Source: Saprospiraceae bacterium
GTDB taxonomy: Bacteria > Bacteroidota > Bacteroidia > Chitinophagales > Saprospiraceae
Length of the DNA: 32,231 bases
Assembly (NCBI GenBank): GCA_027080725.1
Contig: JALWRC010000003.1
Span: 1-32,231 of the forward strand
Reading direction: 5' to 3'
The position numbers and the translations under genes are program-made. The notes below the pieces were generated by a model. It saw nothing but the letters and a program-made list of their open reading frames with translations. It did not search any database and was not told where the DNA came from. Below are positions 1 to 6,776 of this stretch, piece by piece (position 1 is the first letter of the stretch; each line of letters opens with the position of its first letter).

Positions 1-2
1 AG

Positions 3-116
3 GACCTGAATATAAAAGTCGAGAAAGTCAAGAGGGAGGGTTCCGGTTCAGGACAGGAGGTGTATATCACTACCACATCAGGTGAACTTCTCATAAAGAT
101 ATCAAAGAAGTTCTAA
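3..116 (+). CDS. C-terminal tail of an unidentified protein (5' end outside window)
   Basis: An open frame runs in from the left edge and gives 37 residues ending in a TAA at 114-116. The tail is rich in Lys, Ser and Thr and ends ISKKF. It is too short to assign to a family, and the only support for coding is the uninterrupted frame and plausible composition. It lies about 90 nt from the decayed left copy of the ATPase repeat module, so it may be the gene bordering the accessory island. No function is proposed. Confidence 0.35.
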   Translation, partial: DLNIKVEKVKREGSGSGQEVYITTTSGELLIKISKKF

Positions 117-209
117 ACCGGTATGTACTTCACGGGAAAAGATATCCAGAGAAGCGGAATCGTTTATTGCGGTATTCAATTAGACTATTGTTTCGCCGGG
201 TCATGGCGG

Positions 210-283
210 AGTACTGTTTGCGAATATATTCACCTATAGTTATGATTTTTGGTGAATATATTCACTAAAAGTTATGACTATCG
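210..283. repeat. Left iteron block: two 32-bp tandem units
   Basis: Two tandem units of 32 bp run 220-251 and 252-283. Each has a GTGAATATATTCAC-type palindrome followed by an AGTTATGA core; the AGTTAT cores start at 238 and 270. The ten bases before unit 1 (agtactgttt) match those before the right-hand block (agtacttttt at 2443-2452). This block is therefore homologous to the promoter region of the ATPase gene at 1287-2423. Here, however, the -7 box and any gene to the left are missing. Confidence 0.8.
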
Positions 284-609
284 GTTATTTTCGTTCTAAG
301 TGATTGTTTCAGCTCCCGAATGTTAATGTAAACTGCACAAAAAGGAGTTGATACATTTGCGATTTAGTGCAGTTTGTTATACACACCCCTCTTCGAAATG
401 CGAGGCGCGATAAAAATGGTTAAAACTATTACAAAAATTTTCTTGTACCCTTCCCACGGTTAAAACCGTGGGCTATGTTGGTTCGTGTTAGAGTGACTTG
501 ATTTATGGAAGAATAGCGGTAGCAGGTATGTATATTTATTTCTTGCGCGTTTGTTTTCAAGACAGAAATGTGCACTTTGTAATACACACCACATCACCCA
601 TCCCTCTGT
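261..609 (+). repeat. Long direct repeat, copy A (about 349 bp)
   Basis: This stretch matches 2526-2874 base for base at a constant offset of 2265, with about six substitutions and no gaps by eye (about 98% identity). It contains an inverted repeat (aaactgcac at about 330 and gtgcagttt at about 367) and a perfect 9-bp-arm hairpin, CCCACGGTT-aa-AACCGTGGG, at 453-472. No convincing coding frame is present. Together with copy B it flanks the ATPase gene. Homology at a lower level extends left through the iterons to about 210. Confidence 0.93.
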
Positions 610-633
610 GTGTGTATTACAAAATGCACATTT
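566..633. repeat. Inverted repeat, 24-nt arms
   Basis: The arms 566-589 and 610-633 are complementary over 24 nt with one mismatch, around a 20-nt loop. The arm sequence (gtgcactttgtaatacacac) belongs to a motif that recurs at 1046-1065 and, more diverged, at 369-387 and 1262-1284. The left arm is the end of direct repeat A, and copy B at 2831-2854 lacks the right arm. No transposase lies nearby. Confidence 0.75.
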
Positions 634-650
634 TTACAACCTCACCCCCA

Positions 651-708
651 TTCCTACCGCCACAGCGGCACAGGCTCTACTCCTTCATAACCTGTGACGC
701 CTCGGCGT
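651..708. repeat. REP-like palindromic element 1
   Basis: The sequence starts ttcctaccgccacagcggca and continues with caggctctactcctt. An internal CACAGG/CCTGTG pair (669-674 and 691-696) can form a hairpin. The same unit recurs at 818-855, inverted at 886-922, and at 974-1010, so it is a local repeat family of REP type. No gene is present. Confidence 0.65.
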
Positions 709-817
709 TATTCAATCTGTACATCATATAAATATTTATGATGAAAGAGAGGGGGGCTTATGTTCCTCTAACGGTAGGGAATTTCATTAGGGTAATACTC
801 AGCTAGATATAGAGTGT

Positions 818-922
818 ATTCCTACCGCCACGGCGGCACAAGCTATTCTCCTTTGGCTATGTATTTACTATATATTGATATATTTCAAAGGAGAAGAGCC
901 TGTGCCGCCCTAGGCGGTATTA
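818..922. repeat. REP-like element pair 2/3 in inverted orientation
   Basis: Element 818-855 (attcctaccgccacggcggc and on to ctcctttg) and the reverse complement of 886-922 match along nearly their whole length. Only a 30-nt AT-rich spacer (856-885) separates them. Paired, they would make a stem of over 30 bp with a few mismatches. This is the head-to-head layout typical of clustered REP sequences. Confidence 0.7.
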
Positions 923-973
923 GGGGATGAGGTTGTTCAAACGGGATTCGAGATTAAGAGGGTGTACACTCTC

Positions 974-1040
974 TTCCTGTACCGCTATGGCGGCACAGGC
1001 TATACTACTTAAAACCTGTGGCACCAAGACGTACAAGGCG
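974..1040. repeat. REP-like palindromic element 4
   Basis: The unit ttcctgtaccgctatggcgg, followed by cacaggctatactactt, is the fourth member of the family at 651, 818 and 886. CACAGG and a downstream CCTGTG can pair around the tatactactt segment, as in element 1. Just to its right (1046-1065) lies another copy of the gtgcattttgtaatacacac motif. Confidence 0.6.
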
Positions 1041-1286
1041 TAATAGTGCATTTTGTAATACACACAAGGACGAGCATGGATGTTTAGTTATTTGTTACTA
1101 TTATTGCATATCAATTCCCCGGAATTCATTTCATACGGACCGGGCAAAAAAAACTGCCAAAACGGCTTTGGGTGCTCTTTATTGCCCTGCACTTCTCTGC
1201 GGTTCGTACTGGGCTACAAAGATGGCATCCCTACGGGATTGTTATTGCCTATTTAGATAGAAATGTGCAGTTTGTTATAGGCACCA

Positions 1287-2423
1287 TTATAGTGTAGAGT
1301 CATTCTGTATTTTTACAAACTCTCTAAAGTTTTTGCGGTCAATAACTTTGCTTTCGGCGTTGTACGAATTTATAAATGTTTTAGGTAGTTTGACCTTTTT
1401 CCGGCTATTCCACTTAAACTCATATCCGTAGATTTTTCCGTTATTTTCTTCAACAAAATCCACTTCCTGTTGCTGTCTGGTTCTCCAAAAATAAATATGT
1501 GCCAGACTTTGTTTATATTCGATTTGTTTTACTCTTTCTGAAATCAAGAAGTTCTCCCACAATGCACCTTTATCTATCCTTATGTCGAGGGGCTTAAAGT
1601 TGCCTATGACCATATTGCGAACTCCATTGTCATAAAAGTATATTTTTTTATTCTTTTTTATTTCATTGCGAAGATTGCGGCTAAAACTACCCAGCTTAAA
1701 TATGATAAAACCTTTTTGTAAAATATCTATATACTTGCTGACAGTATTTTTGTCGACATCTACTATTTGTGCCAACTCGGAGTAATTTACCTCATTACCA
1801 ACCTGCAACGCCAATGCTTGAACCAATTTTTCAAGTACTTCGGGCTTTTGTAGATTGACAAATGAAAGAATGTCCTTGTATAAATAGCTATTAACTAAAT
1901 TTTTAAGAATATTAATTTCATCTCCCGGATGGTTTAAGACATCCGGGTAAAAACCATAAAGCAATCTATTTTCAAGTTGTTGTTCGGAATATAAGTATCC
2001 GTGATGTTCTTCGAATTCTTCCCATGAAATCGGGAATAATCGATATTCCCATTTTCTTCCGGTCAAGGGCTCATTTATTTGGTTGGATAAATCAAACGAA
2101 GACGAGCCGCTGGCAAACAATTGAACGTTTTTAAACTTGTCCGTAATTATTTTCATGGTGAGCCCAATTCCTTTTATTCTTTGAGCTTCATCAATGAAAA
2201 CAAATTTATGCTTACCGAGAATAGAGCGAATTTCCTCCGTATTGGGTTCGCTTAATAATACTCTCGTTTGAGGATCATCCCCATCAAGAAGTAAGTAGTC
2301 TTTATTCTTAAGGATCTTTTCTAGCAATGTCGTTTTGCCAACTTGTCTGGGGCCAATTAGAATAATAGCCTTTCCCGATCCGATTCTCTTTTTAAGTTCT
2401 TGTTCCAGATATCTTATATACAT
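1287..2423 (-). CDS. AAA+ ATPase with DUF4143-type C-terminal domain
   Basis: A 378-aa protein with an N-terminal ATPase (AAA_14 type), a middle winged-helix-like part and a C-terminal DUF4143 domain. Walker A is GPRQVGKTT at residues 24-32. Walker B is FVFIDE at 74-79. A sensor-like LFASGSSS follows. The C-terminal domain has EVDF (320-323) and YEFKW (334-338), the acidic and E-x-K residues of a PD-(D/E)XK-like fold. Members of this family are common in Bacteroidota and archaea and have no settled role. A longer frame starts with TTG at 2438, but that TTG is part of the -7 box TATCTTTG, so I take ATG 2421-2423 as the start. The gene lies alone between two long direct repeats, and three 32-bp iterons cover its promoter, which suggests self-regulation. 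Family assignment is firm; function is unknown. Confidence 0.88.
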   Translation of the reverse strand: MYIRYLEQELKKRIGSGKAIILIGPRQVGKTTLLEKILKNKDYLLLDGDDPQTRVLLSEPNTEEIRSILGKHKFVFIDEAQRIKGIGLTMKIITDKFKNVQLFASGSSSFDLSNQINEPLTGRKWEYRLFPISWEEFEEHHGYLYSEQQLENRLLYGFYPDVLNHPGDEINILKNLVNSYLYKDILSFVNLQKPEVLEKLVQALALQVGNEVNYSELAQIVDVDKNTVSKYIDILQKGFIIFKLGSFSRNLRNEIKKNKKIYFYDNGVRNMVIGNFKPLDIRIDKGALWENFLISERVKQIEYKQSLAHIYFWRTRQQQEVDFVEENNGKIYGYEFKWNSRKKVKLPKTFINSYNAESKVIDRKNFREFVKIQNDSTL

Positions 2424-2435
2424 ATTTTTTAATTG

Positions 2436-2548
2436 CAAAGATAGTACTTTTTGTGAATATATTCACTAATAGTTATAATAATACGTGAATAGAAACACCA
2501 ATAGTTATGATATTATGTGAAATAATTCACTAAAAGTTATGACTATCG
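2436..2548 (-). promoter_or_regulatory. ATPase promoter with three tandem 32-bp iterons
   Basis: Read on the minus strand, the -7 box TATCTTTG (2443 to 2436) lies 12 nt before the ATG. Upstream lie three head-to-tail 32-bp units at 2453-2484, 2485-2516 and 2517-2548. Each begins GTGAA, usually as the palindrome GTGAATATATTCAC, and carries AGTTATAA or AGTTATGA with cores starting at 2471, 2503 and 2535. The first unit covers the expected -33 region, so a protein bound there would block transcription. The exact 32-bp period (about three helical turns) puts all sites on one face of the DNA. That the ATPase binds them is inference. Confidence 0.75.
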
Positions 2549-2874
2549 GTTATTTTCGTTCTAAGTGATTGTTTCAGCTACCGAATGTTAATGCAAACTG
2601 CACAAAAAGGAGTTGATACATTTGCGATTTAGTGCAGTTTGTTATACACACCCCTCTTCGAAATGCGAGGCGCGATAAAAATGGTTAAAACCATTACAAA
2701 AATTTTCTTGTACCCTTCCCACGGTTAAAACCGTGGGCTATGTTGGTTCGTGTTAGAGTGCCTTGATTTATGGATGAATAGCGGTAGCAGGTATGTATAT
2801 TTATTTCTTGCGCGTTTGTTTTCAAGACAGAAATGTGCACTTTGTACTACACACCACATCACCCATCCCTCTGT
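2526..2874 (+). repeat. Long direct repeat, copy B (about 349 bp)
   Basis: This is the second copy of the repeat at 261-609, in the same orientation, with about six substitutions. It carries the same 9-bp-arm hairpin (2718-2737). Its right edge at 2874 falls inside the MscS promoter: the candidate -33 TTG is 2874-2876 and the -7 box is 2894-2901. An open frame continues in phase from the repeat into the MscS gene and could mislead gene callers into adding 52 residues. Confidence 0.93.
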
Positions 2875-2901
2875 TGATGTCAATCCAAATTTGTACTTTT
2901 G
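2874..2901 (+). promoter_or_regulatory. MscS gene promoter at the edge of direct repeat B
   Basis: TTG at 2874-2876 and TACTTTTG at 2894-2901 are 20 nt apart start to start, fitting the Bacteroidota -33/-7 pattern. Only four bases separate the -7 box from the ATG at 2906, so the transcript would have almost no leader. Confidence 0.6.
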
Positions 2902-2905
2902 TGCA

Positions 2906-4267
2906 ATGGACAAGACATTTGCATCAAAGGTGGTATTTCAATTCTTCGGTTGGGAGGTGACCGGGGGAGACACTATTGTCGGGGTTCTGCTGTTCATTGC
3001 GCTTTTGGTGATTTACTTTAGAGTCAAGAAGCAGATCGGAGCTTTCTTGTTTAAAATCCACAAAATCGATAGACGGGAGGTGCGCACTTTCAACAGGTAT
3101 TTGCTGAGCATCTTTGGGTTGGCGGTATTGTGGATTGGCCTGGGGATTTGGAATTTGGACTACGTGTTTGTAGATCGATCGCTTTTGTATTTGTCCGTCC
3201 AGAGCGCCCTGTTTTCCATCATCGTGTATCTCGGTGGCAAAATTATCATCTGGATAGGGGACCATATTTTTAGGGAGTTCTATTTGCGTAAAAAGGATGG
3301 CCAACAATACGGGGTGTATGACAAGCGCAACGAATTGGTTATCCGTCTGGTGGGCAAGTGGTTTGTGTATTTGATTGTCTTGACTGCCGTTTTGAAAATA
3401 CTGCGGTTTAACCCCGAGTGGTCGATGTATATCGGGGAGAAGGACGGTCAAGAGCTCCATAATACCATCTCGCTCATAAGGCTGTTGGATGCGATTAAGA
3501 TTATTCTTTTGGTGCGGCTTTTCCTTTGGGTGTTTTTGCATTTTTTTATGCGGCAGTTGTATGAATCGAGGGATTTGGATGATTCCCACCGGTTTGCTAT
3601 TAACCGGTTGATCAAATATTTTGTTTATCTGATTACGATCTCTGTGGTTTTCGAGTTTTTGGGCTTTAATCTCACCTTGCTTTGGGGGAGTTTGGCGGCA
3701 CTGATGGTCGGAGTAGGATTGGGTTTGCAGGATTTTATCCGCGATTTCATATCCGGGATATTTCTTCTTTTTGAGCGTTCTGTAGGGGTAGGGGATACGA
3801 TAGAGATCGATGGTAAACTCGGACGTGTACTGAGTATCGGTACGCGCGTGTCCATGATTGAGACCAACTTTATGTCCACTTTGATGGTCCCCAATTCGAA
3901 ATTGGTGAGCAATCCAGTACTCAATTGGTCTCATGTCGAACCCATGTCCCGATTGTTTGTAGAGGTCGGAGTGGCCTACGGGAGCGATGTTCCCCTGGTC
4001 GAAAAGCTCATGATCGAAGCGGCCAATGAACAAACCGAGATTGTCGCTACTCCTCCACCCTTCGTCCTTTTTGCTGATTTTGGGGAGAATGCCTTGCTGT
4101 TTCGACTTGTTTTTGTGGTTCCGGATGCGATGTTGCGTCCGTTTGTAGCGAGTAAGTTGCGTTTTGCGATAGATAAAAAATTCCGAGCCCATGACATCCA
4201 CATCCCATTTCCACAACGAGATGTGCATATCATCCCACCAACGGAAGGGGATATCCCGCCATCTTAA
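2906..4267 (+). CDS. MscS-family mechanosensitive ion channel
   Basis: A 453-aa inner-membrane protein that should open under membrane tension and release solutes on osmotic downshock. Several hydrophobic helices fill the first 260 residues, more than in the three-helix E. coli MscS. The family core follows: a Gly/Ala-rich pore helix (SLAALMVGVGLGLQDFIRD, about 262-280), then the beta domain with GDTIEIDGKLGRV and the VPNSKLVSNPVLNWS stretch, then the alpha/beta domain ending near IPFPQRDVHI. I chose ATG 2906 because the longer in-phase frame runs back into direct repeat B and a -7 box sits at 2894-2901. With only four bases between box and ATG, the message may be leaderless, or GTG at 2930 may be the real start. 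Large open frames on the opposite strand (2924-4291) are shadows. Confidence 0.93.
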   Translation: MDKTFASKVVFQFFGWEVTGGDTIVGVLLFIALLVIYFRVKKQIGAFLFKIHKIDRREVRTFNRYLLSIFGLAVLWIGLGIWNLDYVFVDRSLLYLSVQSALFSIIVYLGGKIIIWIGDHIFREFYLRKKDGQQYGVYDKRNELVIRLVGKWFVYLIVLTAVLKILRFNPEWSMYIGEKDGQELHNTISLIRLLDAIKIILLVRLFLWVFLHFFMRQLYESRDLDDSHRFAINRLIKYFVYLITISVVFEFLGFNLTLLWGSLAALMVGVGLGLQDFIRDFISGIFLLFERSVGVGDTIEIDGKLGRVLSIGTRVSMIETNFMSTLMVPNSKLVSNPVLNWSHVEPMSRLFVEVGVAYGSDVPLVEKLMIEAANEQTEIVATPPPFVLFADFGENALLFRLVFVVPDAMLRPFVASKLRFAIDKKFRAHDIHIPFPQRDVHIIPPTEGDIPPS

Positions 4268-4387
4268 CGAGAGTAGGAAAAGGGGCTTCATTCACCACTC
4301 CTCGGTTTTGCAGCTCTCTCCTTGGTGCCTCTGCACTCCACGTTCATTTTATTTCCCCTCTTATCATTTTTCTTATTACCTTGCATC

Positions 4388-4461
4388 GGCTTTCCGGGCG
4401 TCAGGGGGGAGGTATTATCTGATAAGAAGGTACCATTTCATACCGGCGACATCCGAAAGCC
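4388..4461 (+). promoter_or_regulatory. Possible structured 5' leader of the peptidase gene
   Basis: The 7-nt arms GGCTTTC (4388-4394) and GAAAGCC (4455-4461) enclose smaller pairs: GTC with GAC, TTAT-ctg-ATAA (4415-4425) and GGTA-ccatttca-TACC (4429-4444). Nested and side-by-side pairing of this kind could form a multibranched RNA about 40 nt before the peptidase ATG. No known riboswitch class is recognised and the stems are short. Confidence 0.3.
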
Positions 4462-4500
4462 AACGATACCACGATTTCATGCCACATAAAAATAATAATC

Positions 4501-5604
4501 ATGAAGAAATGCACTTTAATACTCCTATTTGGGATGCTGGTGCCCCCTGTATTACGGGCCCAATATCGATTTGTTCATGAGCATCTACTCCCGCATACAG
4601 CGATAGAATCGCAAGACCGTACGGGGACTTGCTGGAGTTATTCTACTGCTTCATTTGTCGAGGCGGAGGTCATGAGAAAGGGGCATAAGCCCATCGACCT
4701 GTCCGAGATGTTTGTCGCACGCAATGTGTATAAAGACAAGGCGCGCAACTATATGCTGCGGCAGGGAAAAGCCAATTTTAGTCAAGGGGGCCTCGCCCAT
4801 GATCTGCTTCGAGAGGCGGCCAATAGTGGTGTTATCCCTGAGGCGGTGTATTCGGGACTGCCATCCGGACAAAAGAAGCACGACCATACCGAACTCGAAC
4901 ACGCCCTCAAGGGAATGCTGGATGGGGTGCTCAAGGGTAAGAAATTGACCAAGTATTGGCCCGTGGCATTTGAGGGGATTCTCGATGCATATCTCGGCCC
5001 CCCTCCCCACAGTTTTATATGGGAAGGGCAGACCACGACCCCCGAGCAATTGGCTGCCCGGTTGGATATCCACCCGGAGGAGTATGTGACGATTACCTCC
5101 TTTACCCATCATCCATGGTATACCTCTTTTGTGCTTGAGATTCCCGACAATTACTCCAATGGCTCCTATCTCAATGTGCCTCTTAATGAAATGGTGGATA
5201 TCCTGGATGGTGCTCTTGAAAAGGGCTTCTCTGTCGTTTGGGATGGCGATGTCAGCGAGCCGGGTTTTAAGGCTAAAAAGGGTCTTGCTATCTTACCAGT
5301 AGATATCAAACGCACGGATTTGTGGAGCACTCCCGGCCCGGAAAAAACGGTCGATCAACAGTTGCGCCAACAGCGTTTCGAATCACTCAGTACCACGGAT
5401 GATCACCTGATGCACATCATCGGGACAGCAGAGGATGAGACCGGCAAGCGCTATTACGTCATCAAAAATTCATGGGGAGAAGTCGGGCCCTACAAGGGAT
5501 TGCTCTACATGTCGCTGTCATATCTCCAACTCAAGACCGTGGCGATTACCTTGCACAAAGATGCATTGAGCGATGAGATGAAGCGTAAGCTGGGTATGAA
5601 ATAG
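4501..5604 (+). CDS. Secreted C1-type (papain/bleomycin-hydrolase-like) cysteine peptidase
   Basis: A 367-aa protein with a signal peptide (residues 1-20, cut after LRA) and therefore exported. The catalytic set of the C1 papain clan is visible: Q38 and C44 in SQDRTGTCWSYS, a His in HLMHIIG (H305) and Asn in IKNSWGE (N323). The nucleophile lies only about 24 residues after the signal peptide, so there is no papain-type propeptide; that and the motif spelling resemble the C1B bleomycin hydrolase/PepC branch. The substrate is unknown; aminopeptidase-like trimming of peptides in the periplasm is a fair guess. The threonine aldolase gene begins 9 nt after its stop, so the two probably share a transcript. 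Confidence 0.85.
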   Translation: MKKCTLILLFGMLVPPVLRAQYRFVHEHLLPHTAIESQDRTGTCWSYSTASFVEAEVMRKGHKPIDLSEMFVARNVYKDKARNYMLRQGKANFSQGGLAHDLLREAANSGVIPEAVYSGLPSGQKKHDHTELEHALKGMLDGVLKGKKLTKYWPVAFEGILDAYLGPPPHSFIWEGQTTTPEQLAARLDIHPEEYVTITSFTHHPWYTSFVLEIPDNYSNGSYLNVPLNEMVDILDGALEKGFSVVWDGDVSEPGFKAKKGLAILPVDIKRTDLWSTPGPEKTVDQQLRQQRFESLSTTDDHLMHIIGTAEDETGKRYYVIKNSWGEVGPYKGLLYMSLSYLQLKTVAITLHKDALSDEMKRKLGMK

Positions 5605-5613
5605 TCGATTATT

Positions 5614-6630
5614 ATGATCAATCTGATAAGCGATACCGTCACCAAACCTACCGGGTCCATGCTCCGCGCCATGTTTGAAGCGGAAGTGGGAGATGATGTC
5701 TTCGGGGAAGACCCGACGGTCAACACTTTACAAGAACAATTGGCAGCCATGTTTGGCATGGAGGCGGGGCTATTCTGTCCTTCGGGGACGATGACCAACC
5801 AAATCGCCATCAAATGCCATACGAATCCACTGGATGAGATCATATGTGAAGGTGGCTCCCACGTCTATCAATATGAAACCGGAGGGTATGCATTCAACTC
5901 CGGGGTGGCAGTGCGGCTTATCGAAGGGGAATACGGCAGACTCACCGCCCGGCAAGTGGCGGAAGCTGCGCGTCCATTGCATGACTGGTTGCCCAATACC
6001 CGGTTGGTCGTAATCGAGAATACCACCAATCGCGGTGGTGGCAGTTATTATACGATGGAGGAGATGGAGCGTATTGCAGAGGTCTGCCGGGAGCAGGGTT
6101 GGGCCTTTCATCTCGATGGGGCACGCATCTTTCACGCATTGGTGGAGACCGGGGATTCTCCCGGACGATTGGGGCAAATTTTTGATAGTATTTCTGTTTG
6201 TTTGTCCAAGGGACTGGGGGCTCCGGTGGGATCTGTATTACTCGGGTCAAGGACCATGATCGATCAGGCGCGCAGGTACCGTAAAGTCATGGGGGGCGGT
6301 ATGCGACAAGCCGGCTATCTGGCGGCAGCCGGGCTATATGCCATCAACCATCATGTGGACCGTTTGAAGGAGGATCATCGAAGGGCCCGGAAACTTGCTG
6401 CAGCCTTAGAGGCATGCCCTTATGTGTCCGCCGTAAAACCCGTACATACCAATATTGTTATATTTGACCTCCAAGCACCACGCACTGCCTCAGACTTTAT
6501 AGACCGCCTGGAGACTGCCGGAGTTAAGGCTTCTGCCTTTGGTCCCTTTACCGTTCGTTTTGTCACGCATCTCGATGTGACAGATGCGATGATAGACAGG
6601 GTAGTAGAGGTGTTGGAGGGATTGAAATAG
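5614..6630 (+). CDS. ltaE: Low-specificity L-threonine aldolase
   Basis: A 338-aa PLP enzyme of the fold-type I family that splits threonine or allo-threonine into glycine and acetaldehyde in the cytoplasm. The N-terminus [16 protein letters not shown] and [15 protein letters not shown] are typical of threonine aldolases. D168 in HLDGARIF should hold the pyridine nitrogen, and K199 in [12 protein letters not shown] should carry PLP. Length matches the family. The start ATG follows the peptidase stop by 9 nt. A bacterial beta-eliminating lyase is the nearest alternative, but the motifs favour aldolase. Confidence 0.93.
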   Translation: MINLISDTVTKPTGSMLRAMFEAEVGDDVFGEDPTVNTLQEQLAAMFGMEAGLFCPSGTMTNQIAIKCHTNPLDEIICEGGSHVYQYETGGYAFNSGVAVRLIEGEYGRLTARQVAEAARPLHDWLPNTRLVVIENTTNRGGGSYYTMEEMERIAEVCREQGWAFHLDGARIFHALVETGDSPGRLGQIFDSISVCLSKGLGAPVGSVLLGSRTMIDQARRYRKVMGGGMRQAGYLAAAGLYAINHHVDRLKEDHRRARKLAAALEACPYVSAVKPVHTNIVIFDLQAPRTASDFIDRLETAGVKASAFGPFTVRFVTHLDVTDAMIDRVVEVLEGLK

Positions 6631-6664
6631 CTGATCACCCTTGTCACAATGAGATTATGCGCCT

Positions 6665-6683
6665 GCCTATACCGGATATAGGC
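6665..6683. other. Hairpin between convergent ltaE and porV
   Basis: GCCTATA-ccgga-TATAGGC is a perfect 7-bp stem in the 146-bp gap between the two converging genes. No T-run follows on either strand, so it is at best a weak terminator or a transcript-end stabiliser. Confidence 0.35.
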
Positions 6684-6776
6684 GGACGAATGTCTATCCC
6701 GTCGGTGTACACCCTGTTATTCTCCTTGGTGATATTAAAATGTCAACCGGATACTAATATAGCCGACTCAGCAGAA

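Larger units (their letters stand above)
1..1286. other. Gene-poor repeat island left of the ATPase gene
   Basis: Apart from the gene tail at 3-116 this stretch has no believable protein gene. It contains the iterons (220-283), direct repeat A, a 24-nt-arm inverted repeat, four REP-like elements, and a small hairpin ATCCC-tac-GGGAT at 1227-1239. The short open frames here (498-731, 1018-1260) are made of repeat sequence and are not credible genes. Confidence 0.75.

Noticed and set aside
220-283. A short CRISPR array, because of regular 32-bp spacing here and at 2453-2548
   Set aside because: The units abut directly and there are no unique spacers; no cas gene is near. They are tandem iterons.
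498-1260. Two short open frames (498-731 and 1018-1260)
   Set aside because: They consist of repeat and palindrome sequence, have odd composition (many Cys, His, Tyr) and no recognisable domain.
2750-2905. In-frame 52-codon extension at the front of the MscS gene
   Set aside because: It is mostly direct repeat B (shared with 498-609, where it leads into no gene) and lies upstream of the -7 box at 2894-2901.
1-2905. A classical insertion sequence or integron
   Set aside because: No transposase or integrase frame is present, and the repeats are direct, without convincing terminal inverted repeats or attC sites.
2924-4291. A 455-codon open frame opposite the MscS gene
   Set aside because: It is an antisense shadow of a well-identified gene; the product has no family features and is rich in His, Gln and Pro as expected from reversed codons.
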